Shown here: piece by piece, positions 1 through 12,081 of the stretch
Position numbering within the stretch: the stretch's first letter is position 1
Layout of the letters: each line of letters opens with the position of its first letter
Origin: Amyelois transitella
Lineage: Eukaryota; Arthropoda; Insecta; Lepidoptera; Pyralidae
Assembly (NCBI RefSeq): GCF_032362555.1
Contig: NC_083508.1
Span: 3,935,001-3,999,000 of the forward strand
Length of the DNA: 64,000 nt
Reading direction: 5' to 3'
The notes under the pieces: generated by a model
The model's input: the letters and a program-made list of their open reading frames with translations, nothing else
Told to the model about the DNA's origin: nothing
Database searches by the model: none
Translations under genes and position numbers: made by a program

Positions 1-533
1 TTAAGTACGGACATATACGGACGGACGGACGGTTTGACTACAACACACAATAAAAGGTACGATTTTTTCTACAAATATATAACACGACTCTATACGTTAT
101 ACACAAAGCCATTAGCCTAGAAAAAAGATCATGTTCAACTAAATGTTTGCTTCTATAAACAACATTCGATAAAAGATTTAAATATAATATAACCTTAACA
201 TGAAATGAACTGACTTGGAGACCGTTCAAAATTAATTACTTTTCGAAAAAATGCAAATCTAGCAGATAGAAATCTTGGGTTACCTTTACGCCGTAAACCC
301 GTGTCTACCTTGAAGGTAACTTCAAATAAACGACGACATAACTGTAGCAGGCCGACAAGACAAATTGATCTTATTATGCGGCGGTGTACTGTGTACAATT
401 GTAAGCACAATGATAAAGAGAAAAGACAAAAGTAGTTCATTAATCTCTCGAGATTTCTCGTCAGGGGGATGATGATGCAATTGATCCCTCCATAATTGAA
501 TTTGAAAGATACACTTGTAGGAAATAAAAAAAT

Positions 534-728
534 CAGCTACAAAAGAATACAGGTTTTTCGCAAATTCCACGGGATCTGTAATTTTTATCGGTATAAAAAT
601 TACCCTCTGTTCTCCTCCAGACTCTTAATAATATAATTTTATAAACGCAAAATTTCAAGAAGATTGGTTTAATAGATAATGCTTGAAGAGAAAACAAACT
701 ATTTTTGCATTTATACTATAAGTATAAA
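534..728 (+). repeat. Retroelement tail fragment, family E
   Basis: It reads CTACAAAAGAATACAGG, then a CGCAAAT...CC(A/C)(C/T)GGGA block, then CCAGACTCTTA and a GCATTTATA-type end. The same order of blocks recurs at 59868-60083 and 63525-63625, and in part at 18303-18388. The pattern is that of a common lepidopteran retroelement tail; the parent element is not identifiable from the fragment. Confidence 0.6.
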
Positions 729-2431
729 TAGGCAAATACAAATCGAAAATTTAGATAGCAAATACATCTAAATTAAAAAAACATATTGCACAACTTGGTA
801 TATACTCTTTATTACACTGTATAGATGTATTGGAATGCATGGTACTGTTAAGATTAAGCCATTTTTAGCTTGCATTTGCTAAGTCTACATCACATCTGCA
901 TTTGCGGATCCAATCCGAACAGATGATCAAATAAAAAGAAATTGGTAAAAACTCGAAAGAACAAATTTTACAAATCATCGGCGTTGGATTTATTTTTATT
1001 CAGTCACCTTGTGATTTTGCTTTTAATGTCTAACACAATTTAAACACATCCATTTAGTAGCAGCTGCGCTATTCCATCTTGATGAAGAACTTCAAACATA
1101 ACATGTTATAAAGAATATTAAAACTAAAAAAAATGTGTCCTTCTTTCGACATTGATAGGAAATGTACCTACATAAAGCTTTCGACGCAGTTGTTTTGAAT
1201 CGAAGTTGAAATATACTGAAAATTGGATCAATATTATGATGTTACAAATAAGGAAAAGAGGAAAAAGCGGTTGAATAAAATATTCATTTTATTTTTGCAT
1301 CACCTCAATGAATGATAACGAACCATTTCCTCTTTCCTATTGAATGTGTCTTGTTACCATATGTAGGCATACCTACGTTGACAAAATAAAACAGCATTAA
1401 GGAACCTAAAAAGTCATATTGTGTTTTGTTTTGTGCGTCACTTTTCATATTTGGGTTTTTGTTAACGAAATCCTTTGAACAAGCCTTCGTGTATTCGTGT
1501 TTATTAAAAGTGAACAACAGTATAAGCTTTTCTCTGACATTAATTTTTTTTGACACTTTATTGTGAACCTTCAATTGTGTTGAGAGTGAAGTTTCAATCA
1601 TTTACGAAGTGAACGAACTTTACTTACTCTTCTATTTTACGTACACTTTTTTTTTTTAATTTGAATAAAACATAATTAAATTACTTCACTAGGTGGACTC
1701 ATCGACATTTGTAACACACGAAGACTTATTCACACTCACATATGTTTTAATAATAGGTACAAAAAGAAATAAAAAATGGTGTTATTACACTTAACTCTCA
1801 AAACATGATTTCATTTTAAAGCTATTATTAGGCTCAGAAATCGCTTTAAAAGGGCTTCATAAACAAGGAAACCATTAAAAAGGGATAATTAATATTTTGG
1901 TCGCTTGTTTTTGTTCTAATTTATGGCGACTTGACATATTTTTTCTTATGAAATTTATTGCCTTTGATTATTATTTTGATCTAGGTTAACATTTTTTAAT
2001 TAGCTTTCGTGAGGTTTTTCCCTTGTCCCTTATGAAAGAAAATATATTAAATCCATTGCGGGTGTAAACTTATTTATCATTTTGTGACATTTTATAAATT
2101 TCATATTTCTACATAATCTAGAAATTCGTCCGTTTATATACTTAAGTACAAAATACCCTTAAAATATGTATGTACATGGTTATCGCTATCAAACTGCTGA
2201 AAAGACTGCTTTATTAATTAATAGCTGCCTGCGCCCAAAAGTTTCGCTATTGTGGGAATTTCGGAATAAAAATTATTATTATGTTATTCCAGGTTATATT
2301 CTACCCGTGTACAAAATTTTATAAAAATCAATCATCCAGTAGAGTTTGTATGAAAGATTAACAAACACACATTCTTACAAATTTTCACAAGCATACCTAC
2401 ATAATGTTCACGTCTTTGTACCTCGCTAGCC

Positions 2432-2610
2432 ATTCTTCGGCTGTTTGGCTTAATGATAGAATTGAGATTCAAATAGTTGGTTGGTAGCCCATCGCCTAAA
2501 AGAGGAACTTAAGTTTCAAAGCAATATCCCTTAGTCGCTTACAACGAGTTCCGTGGAAGAGAGATGGAATGATCCTATTCTTTTTTCTATTTGAGCCGGG
2601 AACCACACGT
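2432..2610 (-). repeat. SINE-like family A copy
   Basis: Reverse-strand copy of the family A repeat. It contains the complements of the CAGCTGAACG, TTCTTTTAGGCGATGGGC and GTGTGGTTCCCGGC blocks, and lacks the 3' tail. Confidence 0.75.
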
Positions 2611-4072
2611 CTAGTAATTTTCACATTTATAATATTAGTATAAAAGGATTGGTCAGGCAATAAATTTAAGTTTTAATTAAATAAAACAAAATTGTATCAA
2701 TACCATACCTGCAGAAGGCACGCTGACGTAGGTACTGACGAAACTTATCACGTACTTAATACTAAAGTTAGTAACGAACTCTCAATAAGCCCCTCACATT
2801 GCTCGACTTTCTTCTTGAAGAGATAATTGGATAATAAAGTGTAAGTTCTATTTCTGTTACTAAAATAGCTTCTGAGGGAATTCATTTGTAGGTACTTACA
2901 TACATTTTTGTCTAGGTCAGATCAAAAATGCTCTAGAGATACGAACTCGTATAAAGAGAATTATGAATGTGGATAAAATGAAAGAACGAGAACGACACGG
3001 AAATATGCAGTCACTGCCGGTGTTACTCTACTCTTCCGAAAAAGGCGTGTTTTTATGTATGTGTCTAGGTATATGTAAATTTTTTTGTACGAAAACTTAG
3101 TTATATTTTCTTCTGAACTTTTTTTCTACTAACTAAATATAAGTAGTTTGAAAGGTTAAGATTTCCTTAAAGAAAATAAGTGATTATTTATGTATAAGTA
3201 AATTCGTGTTTTGAACTAGAACTAATTAGAAAAATAAACGATATATATACTAATAACTAATAACGATATATAAACTCCTATTTATAATCAAGACCTATGT
3301 ACAAGCGAATTAATCAATACTAGTTCTAGACTTTTTATATGTATCAAATAACAGTTACATGCCATGAATAAAAATCAGACTTTTACCAAGTAACGTTAGA
3401 CAGCTAATAAACCCAGGAAAACTTTAATAATATTTTTGTACCAGATACGCCACTTACCCTTATCTACGAGAAGTCACGCACGCGCGCATTGAGACTCCAC
3501 GCCGCGTTTATGGCTCGCATAATGTATACCTTTTGACCTTGGTAAAGCTTATTTTGTAAGAAATTACATACATATATGTAACATGCATTTTTTTCTTTCT
3601 AAGACATATAGAAATGGCAGTCAATAAGGTGGTACAAAATTTTTATTAAAAAAATATTTATTTGTATGTCTACGCAACGTTCCGTGTTCTTTGTGCTTTT
3701 TTTTCTACTCTATTCAAACCAAATATCAATGCAGTTTTTATTGGAGAATAATATTGCCAATAAAAAGACACAGATAAACTAATTAAAACTTTTTTAAGAG
3801 TATCTAAATATATCTTCAAAGAAACCTAATAAAATTGCAGAAGCTTGGATATCTAAAAGTCATTAAAAGTGTAATTCGCAAAGATAACTCTCTACAATGT
3901 ACTTTTTTTTGACTCGAATAAAATGTTATGAAGGTTTTTATTCATGAATGTAATACTCGTATGTTATTTCGTAGCGTAACAAAGCAGCGTAATTCTCTTG
4001 TGCTGCTTATTGCGACAAACAATTACTCCTAAATCCTGCAAAAAAACATAAATGTTGATTATGTAAATAACG

Positions 4073-4318
4073 ATGTGCCGTGTGGTTCCCGGCACCAATA
4101 AAAAAATAGGACCACTCCATCTTGTTCCCATGGATGTCGTAAAAAGCGACTAAGAGATAGGCTAATAAACTTGGGATTCTTCTTTTAGGCGATGGGCAGG
4201 CCTGTCACTATTTGAACCTCAATTCTATAATTAAGCCAAACAGTTGAACGTGGCCTATAAGTCTTTAAAGAGTGTTAGCCCTGTCTACCCCCCAAGGGAT
4301 ACGAGGTAGTAATAATAA
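4073..4318 (+). repeat. SINE-like family A copy, near full length
   Basis: It starts GTGCCGTGTGGTTCCCGGCA and runs through CCATGGATGTCGTAAAA, GGCGATGGGC, GAACGTGGCCTAT and CTGTCTACCCCCCAAGGGAT. It is one of the most complete copies in the window. The tail is decayed into TAATAATAA. Confidence 0.85.
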
Positions 4319-4869
4319 AACTCATGTACATATTTATAGAAATGATTTAGCTGCATTATAGACAAAATTATCTCTACTCTTATTGTATTCCCTACTGAAA
4401 TATCAGCTGTTGGCTTCAAAGCATATAAGTGAATTATATACTGTTCTTACTTTTGGATTAAAATGATATAGGTATTTGATTTCTCAAAGATACAAAAAGT
4501 TATCATAAAGCAGCTAGTGAATAAACTTGATGACCTATGTGTGTGGTAGGTCCGACGGCTATGGACAAAATGGACCATTAATTTAATAGCAATGGCTTTT
4601 ATGTACACAACGATGCATTCAGAGGTTTCGATTCTAAATCCTTATAGAAGTGAAATTCTCTCTTTAAACACTTTAACGACATAGAGCACCATAAAATGGT
4701 CCATTTAGTATGTGGTCTGGCCATTCAATATTCTCCATACGGATATTTAGTCTATTTTATCCTTAGAATTCGACAAAATAAATTTTCTGATTTCCATTTG
4801 TGTCGGAAGATATCGGTCAAGTAACCTTTCTTGGAATTAAATTAAATTAAATAAGGCTTAAGAATAGAA

Positions 4870-5046
4870 ATACTCCAAGTCTTTCCCATGGACGTCATAA
4901 AAGTTGGCTTATAAACTTAGCAACCTTTCACTATACGAATCTCAATCCCATCATAAAGCTCATGCAGCTGAACATGGCCTCCAGTCTTTTCAAGACTATT
5001 GGCTCTGTCTACCACGCAATGGATGTAGACGTAACTGTATGTATGT
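4870..5046 (+). repeat. SINE-like family A copy, 5'-truncated
   Basis: It begins inside the unit at TTTCCCATGGACGTC and ends TGTAGACGTAACTGTATGTATG, keeping the ATGT-type tail. An internal deletion removes the TTCTTTTAGGCG block. Confidence 0.75.
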
Positions 5047-6775
5047 TAATAAAGATTATTCATTCCGGACCCCGGGCTAGTCTCAAGAAAAGTGAGAAAG
5101 TAACCGGCACTTACAACAGGAGAGACATATATACAGCACTCTTTCTGAGTGATTAATCGCCCCACAACCAAAATCGCTGGTCGGAAAAAGAATTAGTTTA
5201 GTTTATTTAATAAAAAAATAAACTAAAATAAACTTGACCGACTGACCTTGTGTTATCGGGTGGGCATCATATACGTATAGAAGTGAATTCCTCAGATGAT
5301 GCTGACGATATGGAGGAAGTGTTTAATTAAGATGACATTTACGAGGCTCAAAGCATAACATATAGAGAGACACATCTTGGAGAAAAGCCAACACGCCACA
5401 ACTCAATATTCAGAGAAATTGTGCTGTCATACGTATGTTTATAGAACTTATATAATATATATATATATATAATATGTTTCAGGGAACTTCACTACACAAT
5501 CTAATGAAATAACTACATTAATTAGACTGACAGACATCAACTTACTGGCTGAGCTCAAATTACTGGGTCTAGATTTAGGGATGTTGGCTTCTAATTCTAC
5601 TATGTCTACGGGAATCCGAAATTATCTTTACGTGGACGAAGTCGCAGTCGTTCTCTAGTGTTCTTTTACGTTCTCAGTTGAACCTTTAGCTGCTATGCTG
5701 CTTAGATTTTTATATCTATGCTGGATCGTTAGACTGTAAGGCCTTTTAATCAACTATAGCCGAGTTTCAACAAATGTGGTAATGTAAGTTATGTCATCTT
5801 TAGTGTATTCTGCTTTGAAAATACTTTTACAATTATATTATGCTTAAGCAAAGCCAGGGCGACAAACTTATACAATGATCTCATATTGGTATTGGTGTCA
5901 TAAACGCTGAGTGCTTTTTGGATGTCGATATTAATTTATTATAGACCAGCCTTTACTTGGTATTCTGCTTTTATTTTCTTGTCAATATATTATTTTGCTA
6001 CTTATAATATAATAAATATTATACTAATATAATATTCTACGAATTATTTCATATACCTGACAAACTCGGAAACCTTTATTAAATTTACCCGTATTTCTGC
6101 CTCTAAGCATTATAATTTTAAATTAAAATGATATTTCAACACAATACCGTTATTAAACCGACAACTAAAGCAGACTTCATCTAAGGCTTTATTAAAGTTT
6201 ATTAAATAGCAGAATCGTTCCACAAACGTCTCATTTTGTCTTAGAATTACGCTAATTAGATGAAAGTAATTGAATGGGCAAAAGGATACCTAACAGTAAC
6301 TTGCATAAAATGTATTTTTACTACAAGTTTTCATTTAACTCACCTTGTTAATGCGTTAGTTAGTTATTTTTAATAATAATTTTACTACATAATGTGCCCC
6401 ACAACTGATCGAATCTTTCTCCTAATTACTACTGCTGAGGCTATATTAGCGTGAGAAAATTTTCTTATCCACATTAGGGCGAAGATTCATAAAGGGACGA
6501 TTATTTGTTTCTTTGTAGTACCGCTTCAAAGTCTGAATGACACCATAATGACGAATGTCCACGCAATCCAATTTATCCGAGTAATTTCTAGCAATTTTTT
6601 TAAACCATGGTAAGCTACTAACTGCGCTTTCCAGCCAAACTGATTTGCTTAATGATGTCATTCGAAATCCATTATAACGCAATATGGCGAATTCCCCAAT
6701 ATGACATCTAGTAAAATTAAGTAAAAATCATTTTCTGCGTTTTTTATTTCACATTAATTTTATGAATGAGAGGGT

Positions 6776-7020
6776 TTGTGGTGCCGGCAGTTTAGAATAG
6801 CACGACCCCATATCTACTCGTGGGTAGCGTAAGATGCGATTAAGGGATTAAGCGGGAGATAGGCAGCAGCGCTTCCTACGCTAGTGTAACAACATAGGCC
6901 AGGATCAACAGGCACAGTGCGGTCACCAACTCGCCTTCTCACCGTGGTGACTATGGTTAAAACCATTTCTAAGGGGGCATTAGTCCAGCAATGGCCTTTT
7001 AAAGGCTGTTAAGGTCAGGT
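6776..7020 (+). repeat. Interspersed repeat with GTGCCGGCAG head
   Basis: It is more GC-rich than its surroundings, with blocks GTGCCGGCAGTTTAGAATAG, GCGATTAAGGGAT and GTGACTATGGTTAAAACCAT. The order resembles a lepidopteran retroelement 3' region distinct from family A. No second copy was found in this window, so the call rests on composition and general resemblance. Confidence 0.4.
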
Positions 7021-7508
7021 ATGAACGACGTTAAGGTATTAAATATTTAAGTTATACTTACAAATAATTTTCATCAGAATGCATGAACACTTGCATAATG
7101 ACAGTCATTCTGTATTGTTTGTTTAGTTCCAAATGCTTTTATAGATAGTGACTTATTGCTACTTATTCAGTTCCTACCTATGCGTCGTCCAGACTACTAT
7201 ATTACAATCCGTTGACGCAATATCAGATAGGTTTAGCGTGGCGTGATTCTTCATATATATACAGCGTCATTTTATCAAAGTTCAGATACCGATTAGGTGC
7301 CGTGCCGACCAATACACTGCTACGTTCATACAATTAAAGGCTGTATTATCGAGCAATAGAAAACTATTGAAACCGTTCTGAAATCTTGTACACAAAAACG
7401 TAAACGTGTAAATGAAGTACGCTGATATCACTTTAATAATCTGCCGCGGGTATTAATTTTCAGCTATAATATTTATGTACCGTGTACCGTATATATGTAT
7501 ATATAAAT

Positions 7509-7775
7509 GCCACTTGTCTCCCGGCATCAATAGAAAAAAGAACAGTACCACTCCGTCTCTTTCCATGGATGTCGTAAGATGCGAATAAGGGATAGGCATA
7601 TAAACTTGGAATTCTCTTTTTAGGCGACGGATTAGCTACCTGTCAATATTTGAATTTCAATTCTATCATTAAGCTCAACAGCTGAACGTGGCCTATTAGT
7701 CTTTCAAGACAGGTGGCTCTGTCTACCCCACAAGAGGTATAGACGTGATTATATGTTTACATGTATGTATATATG
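7509..7775 (+). repeat. SINE-like family A copy, near full length
   Basis: It runs from TCTCCCGGCATCAATAG to ATAGACGTGATTATATG, followed by an imperfect ATGT-rich tail. All main blocks of the family are present in order. Confidence 0.8.
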
Positions 7776-8230
7776 TACAAAAGTTTCATCACAAATATTG
7801 TTTTTTCCCCTCTCCTGGTGTCAATTTAAATTCTTCGTCACCTCTGGAGCAGAGCCCATGTTGCGCTTTTGACCAGGTTCCTGGATTGTCTGTCATGATG
7901 ATGATCATTGTTTTTACACAAAGCTACTCCCGTCTGACTACCGCAACCGTTTTACGGGAACCTAAAACCTGTACATATAATAGTTTTCTCTTAGTCGCCT
8001 TTACAACATATACGGAAATAGTCCTATTTTAAATTTTGGAAACCACACGACGCTGCATGGCCAGTACTGTTATATATGTTCTAGTTATATGTCATTTCTG
8101 CTCGTACAAGCTTGCCAAGTCCACTATTCGTGATGTTCAATCACATTTACATATTTATGGTGTACGCCTGAATTGGATTCCCATGTCAAAACTAAAACAA
8201 AGAAATTTGTCGTGATATTATTATACTTCA

Positions 8231-8473
8231 AGGTCTGTGTGGTTCCCGGCACCAATTCAAAAAGAATAGAACCACTCCATTTTGTTCCTATGATTCGTAA
8301 AAGGCGACTAAGGTATAGGTTTATAAACTGGGGATTCTTCTTTTAAGGCTATGGGCTAGCAACCTGTCACTAATTGAATCTTGATTCTCATTTAGCCAAG
8401 CAGCTGAACGTGGCCCATCACTCTCTTGAAGACTTGGTCCTGTCTTCCCCGCAAGGGGTGAAGACGTGATTTA
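8231..8473 (+). repeat. SINE-like family A copy, near full length
   Basis: It starts GTGTGGTTCCCGGCACCAAT and ends GGGGTGAAGACGTGATTTA. Small deletions affect the TTTGAATCTCAATTC block. Confidence 0.8.
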
Positions 8474-9401
8474 AGAATAATTTTACAGAAATATTTTCTG
8501 CAGCTTGTTGTATCTATTTATTCAAAACTTAATCAAGACTTAAAGCGACAACAGGTTAACCTAATGCTAAAGCATTCTCTCCGAAAATAGATAACAAAAA
8601 GATAAACCTATACCTTAGTTGCCTGTTACGACATCAGTTACACACGGAAGTTGGAGTATAATAATATAATGTTTTTTAGAGATAACATGCGAACGTAGAA
8701 ATTTTATCTTTATAACACGTTAGAGATGAGACGATTTTTGTAACTTAGTGATAATATTTACCCATTCTCAGGGTACAGAGTTCGATATCCGGGCAAGTTA
8801 AGACAAATAAAATAATCATCATTTTCTTGTTTAATTTCAGTCGTTATTTTTATTGCAACACTACACTTAAATACAATACAGTGTTTCATTTCGTTTTTTT
8901 TATCTCACTGTGGAATTTATTTTTGTGTTTAGCTTTAAAATGCATAAATACTTAATACAGAAACTTATCCGGAAAGATAAATGTTTACTTTTGCATACAA
9001 AGTAGTCTGCGAAACGGATAATCGAATTATTCTTATTATAACTTTTGTTTTCCAACAAAAAGTAATTTCACAACGAAAAAAATCAAGATTGAATGTGATG
9101 AGAAACCTTGGACTAGTAAGCTGAACTAATAATGACAACATCACCATTAGAAATACATTCCATATGTCAGACTTATCATGTTTATACATTGATTATAAAC
9201 AACCTACATTGGTAGGTACTGAGACAATCTTAACTATTCTATATTTCTCCTAAGATTTTTGCCATGAAATCCTATTACAGCGAAAAGAGATTTTAATTAA
9301 GTAATTTATTCCAGAATACGTAACACTCTATTATCAGCATATACATATAACATGTACGCGTTTACTAAGAAATAATTAAATTTTATGTAAAACACTATTA
9401 T

Positions 9402-9478
9402 CGTGAACGTGGCCTATCAGTATTTTTAAAACTGTTGGCTCTGTCTACCCTGCAAGGGATATAGACGTGATTATATCT
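9402..9478 (+). repeat. SINE-like family A, 3' end only
   Basis: Only the last third is present: GTGAACGTGGCCTATCAG through CAAGGGATATAGACGTGATT. Such 5' truncation is typical of target-primed reverse transcription. Confidence 0.75.
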
Positions 9479-10254
9479 CTGTAGGTCTATTATATTCGCA
9501 GCTCCACTTGCGTAAAGCGAAAAAACAACGCTTGCTTTCCGTTCCCACGAGAATTTCGAGATATCCCCTCGTAGTGGTCTCTAAGACTTCGCAATAAACT
9601 GATGGCCAGATTTATACTCACTAAGAGAATGGATATTCCGAAATTCCGAAAAAGATAAGTAGATTATGCGCGTTAGAAATCACGTGCAAAATTTAGTTAT
9701 CCATTACCAATAAATAATAAACAGATAATAGAAGGTCACATCTCCATGATCGAAAGGTATTTGCATACCTTTTAACATCCAGCATAAATAAAACATCGTT
9801 CTAACGCAAAATAAACATTTCCATGCATAGCGTATGTATGGCTTCCCTTAGAGTTAAACCAACTAGAAATGTTAAGGGAATGTTATAATTTTTTATTAAA
9901 AAGCAATGCTTTGCATAAGATATAATAGATGAATAATATAAACGTTAGTGTAACTAATAATAATCCGAATTACGAATGATATTTACGTGGTAATTGTTCA
10001 ATAAATATATAAAAAAAGGATGTAGGTACATATCTCAGATCACCTTCTAGCGGCTCTTATTAATACAATAAATACTTACTGTTTCAAACTACACGCAATC
10101 GATAATTATAGTACCTAAATATACCTACAACTTATTCTTATCCATTAACTTGGTATACACATCTTCTTCATTTATTCTACATTCTTCTTCTAATATTCTA
10201 TCCTTTTAAGTACGATCAAAAAAGTACAAAGAAACAGAAACGTAATGTTAGATT

Positions 10255-10317
10255 ACAACTAAATATTCCAGAAACCAAAATATAATGTACATTTTGGTTT
10301 CTGGAATATTCAGTTGT
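10255..10317. repeat. 27-bp inverted repeat (fold-back)
   Basis: The left arm is 10255-10281 and the right arm 10291-10317, with a 9-nt loop. The inner 20 bp of each arm are exact complements (core CCAGAAACCAAAAT / ATTTTGGTTTCTGG). The arms then continue for 7 bp with one mismatch. Confidence 0.9.
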
Positions 10318-10656
10318 TTCTTATCCTATAAATGTCTGGGAAACTTATCAGAGTTAATTATTGTCAGTCTTATTAAATAGATTAGCATAATTGAGAAGCA
10401 CACAAATGTTGATTTAGAATAACATAAAACCACAATTAAATCACACTATTCTCTCACAACAAAAATGCACTCTATAAACGACGGTTATCAAACATCATCA
10501 TTACTGAGCAACCGTCATTTAATTGCTTAATAGAGGCTTGATAATACCAATAACTCTGAATGTTACAGCCTAAATAAGTTAAAATATACGTACGCTTAAG
10601 TTATAGGTTCGTAGTGTATAATATGAAAAGGCTCAAAACCAAAACAGTACCTATGT

Positions 10657-11523
10657 CTAATCGTTATTATCATTATTGGAATTTGAAGCTCTGTAAGCCA
10701 CCACCCTAGCTTCATTCAACGGACAGTCTTCCCTGTTACTACCTTTCTTTTTCTTATCAAAACATAAACAACATATACATATAGCGACCACACAGAACAA
10801 CAACAACGGCAGCCATACATGCACCGGGATCCCTGAATAAGATATCGATTTAGAATACTCCTTCAGCAACGCGCATGGCACCATGTGCTTTTCCTGATGC
10901 ACAGTTAAGTTGTGCCAAAGAACACATTCTTGAGTGCTCGTCACTACAATTGGAGTCCCTGTGGTGTTCATGTAAGATTTCACCTCAATATGCGCCTTCG
11001 ATATATCAAACGTCTGAGATTCTGGTCCTTGTACCTTCGTAGAATTAACCATGAACGATGAAATCATGAAACATGGCACTCTGGTCTCTTCGAAATGTTT
11101 TCGATCGATAATTTGGAGCGAGCATCTTTCGCTTGGCTCTGCTGTGTACATGTAATTGGCATTCTTCTCGCTCGCCCGTCCAAGATTGTATAGAGACAGT
11201 CCGGTGAGTAAGTCTCCATATCTGTTTCCTGATTCTCGATATGTGAATACGTATGTTGGTGGGAGGCCATGATATACTGGGTAAGATTGTCGCACAAAGC
11301 ACTGATGACACATGTAGTAGACGCGCGCGGGAGGATGATATGAATAGAAGGCGTGGCGCGCCGTCGTGTGATGGAAGCTCTCTGCGTGCCCGCCATACGA
11401 TCCGTGGGCTGCTGCATGACTGCTATGTCCTCCATGACTTGATCCATGCCCCCCAGCGTGTCCTTTCGCATTCACAACAATAATATTGGCAAAAATGCAG
11501 TAAATAACTTTATAGGGCCCCAT
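10657..11523 (-). CDS. Unrecognised Gly/His-rich secreted or single-pass membrane protein
   Basis: This is an uninterrupted 288-residue frame with no sign of splicing. I do not recognise the family. Residues 1-19 look like a signal peptide ending VVNA. Residues 20-52 are a Gly/His/Ser low-complexity segment. A CxxC pair lies at residues 72 and 75. A conserved-looking YGDLLTGLSLYNLGR stretch follows near residue 103. Three N-glycosylation sequons (NST, NTT, NLT) and scattered cysteines suggest an extracellular fold. A hydrophobic Cys-rich segment near 236-256 is followed by a KKKK stop-transfer cluster and a short acidic or Asn-rich tail, giving type I topology. The start is supported by an in-frame stop about 70 bases upstream with no intervening ATG, a purine at -3 and a G at +4. 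A short out-of-frame upstream ORF begins 11 bases before it. The order signal peptide, GH-rich region, globular region, membrane anchor is loosely prion/Shadoo-like, but that is only an analogy. Confidence 0.72.
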   Translation of the reverse strand: MGPYKVIYCIFANIIVVNAKGHAGGHGSSHGGHSSHAAAHGSYGGHAESFHHTTARHAFYSYHPPARVYYMCHQCFVRQSYPVYHGLPPTYVFTYRESGNRYGDLLTGLSLYNLGRASEKNANYMYTAEPSERCSLQIIDRKHFEETRVPCFMISSFMVNSTKVQGPESQTFDISKAHIEVKSYMNTTGTPIVVTSTQECVLWHNLTVHQEKHMVPCALLKEYSKSISYSGIPVHVWLPLLLFCVVAICICCLCFDKKKKGSNREDCPLNEARVVAYRASNSNNDNND

Positions 11524-11700
11524 AACGCAACGCCATGGACCGGTTCCGGCGTCCGACTGGCGAAGTGCACGAGATGAAGCGGCTTGGCGTCAAAGCAGAC
11601 GGTAAGGCGCCAAGGCAGACAAACAGGCGCCAGTCTGTCGCCCTCCGACGATGTGCAGTTTCGAGGATATTGGGGGTCGCGCAGGGTCACCAACACTTTG
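11524..11700 (-). promoter_or_regulatory. GC-rich leader upstream of the 10.7 kb gene
   Basis: About 180 bases of markedly GC-rich DNA precede the start codon, in contrast to the AT-rich surroundings. It is most simply the 5' untranslated leader or promoter-proximal region. It also carries an open frame in another phase that runs across the start codon (11472-11696). That frame has no ATG at its beginning, and I do not call it a gene. Confidence 0.4.
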
Positions 11701-11916
11701 TTTGTAAATAAATGACTTACATTAATGTTGTAATTACATTGAACTTCTCGCCGATAGTGATGCAGGTATATTTTATTTTTTCACATCAAAGGTTCACATC
11801 GCACAATTCCGTTTCACTGTTCCATAGATATTTTACCAATGATACCTACTTATATGCAAAATTTTACAGTTCCAGTTCCAAATTCCTTCTTCGACATCAA
11901 ACCTAGAGTCATTTAA

Positions 11917-12081
11917 TATGATGTGTTCCCCAAACATGAGGTACACCTGCGTGCCGCATCATCAGACGTGCCAACAATCGCCGCAAGCGGTCGCTTCCTG
12001 CCTGATATCGAGATGGACCGCTTCCTGGCTATTGTGGAACACGAAGGCGTAGATTGGGAACGAAAAGATGTCACTGATTGA
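11917..12081 (+). pseudogene. Orphan coding-like fragment, 54 codons then stop
   Basis: A GC-rich island reads in frame for 54 codons to a TGA, with a protein-like composition (for example GRFLPDIEMDRFLAIVEHEG) unlike the AT-rich flanks. No start codon and no convincing acceptor precede it: an in-frame TAA lies just upstream at 11914-11916, and the only AG inside is at 11939-11940 with a weak pyrimidine tract. It could be a terminal exon of an unseen plus-strand gene, a transposon remnant or a retrocopy fragment. I do not recognise the family. Confidence 0.35.

Larger units (their letters stand above)
1..10656. other. Gene-poor, repeat-rich tract
   Basis: I see no exon-like open frame longer than background here. 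The tract is AT-rich and holds SINE-like family A copies (listed separately), a retroelement tail fragment near 534-728, a different repeat near 6776-7020 and a short (TA)n run near 5455-5475. Because the adenosine-receptor first coding exon at 26.6 kb reads leftward and its next exon was not found, this tract is probably intronic to that gene, or intergenic. Confidence 0.6.

Noticed and set aside
11064-11471. Long overlapping frames on both strands within 10657-11523
   Set aside because: These are shadows of the 288-codon frame; their composition (Arg/Thr-rich runs) is that of out-of-phase reading.
11472-11696. 74-codon minus-strand frame upstream of and overlapping the start of the 10.7 kb gene
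   Set aside because: It begins without an ATG (TTG), overlaps the better-supported frame in another phase and ends soon after. It is more likely a chance frame in a GC-rich leader.
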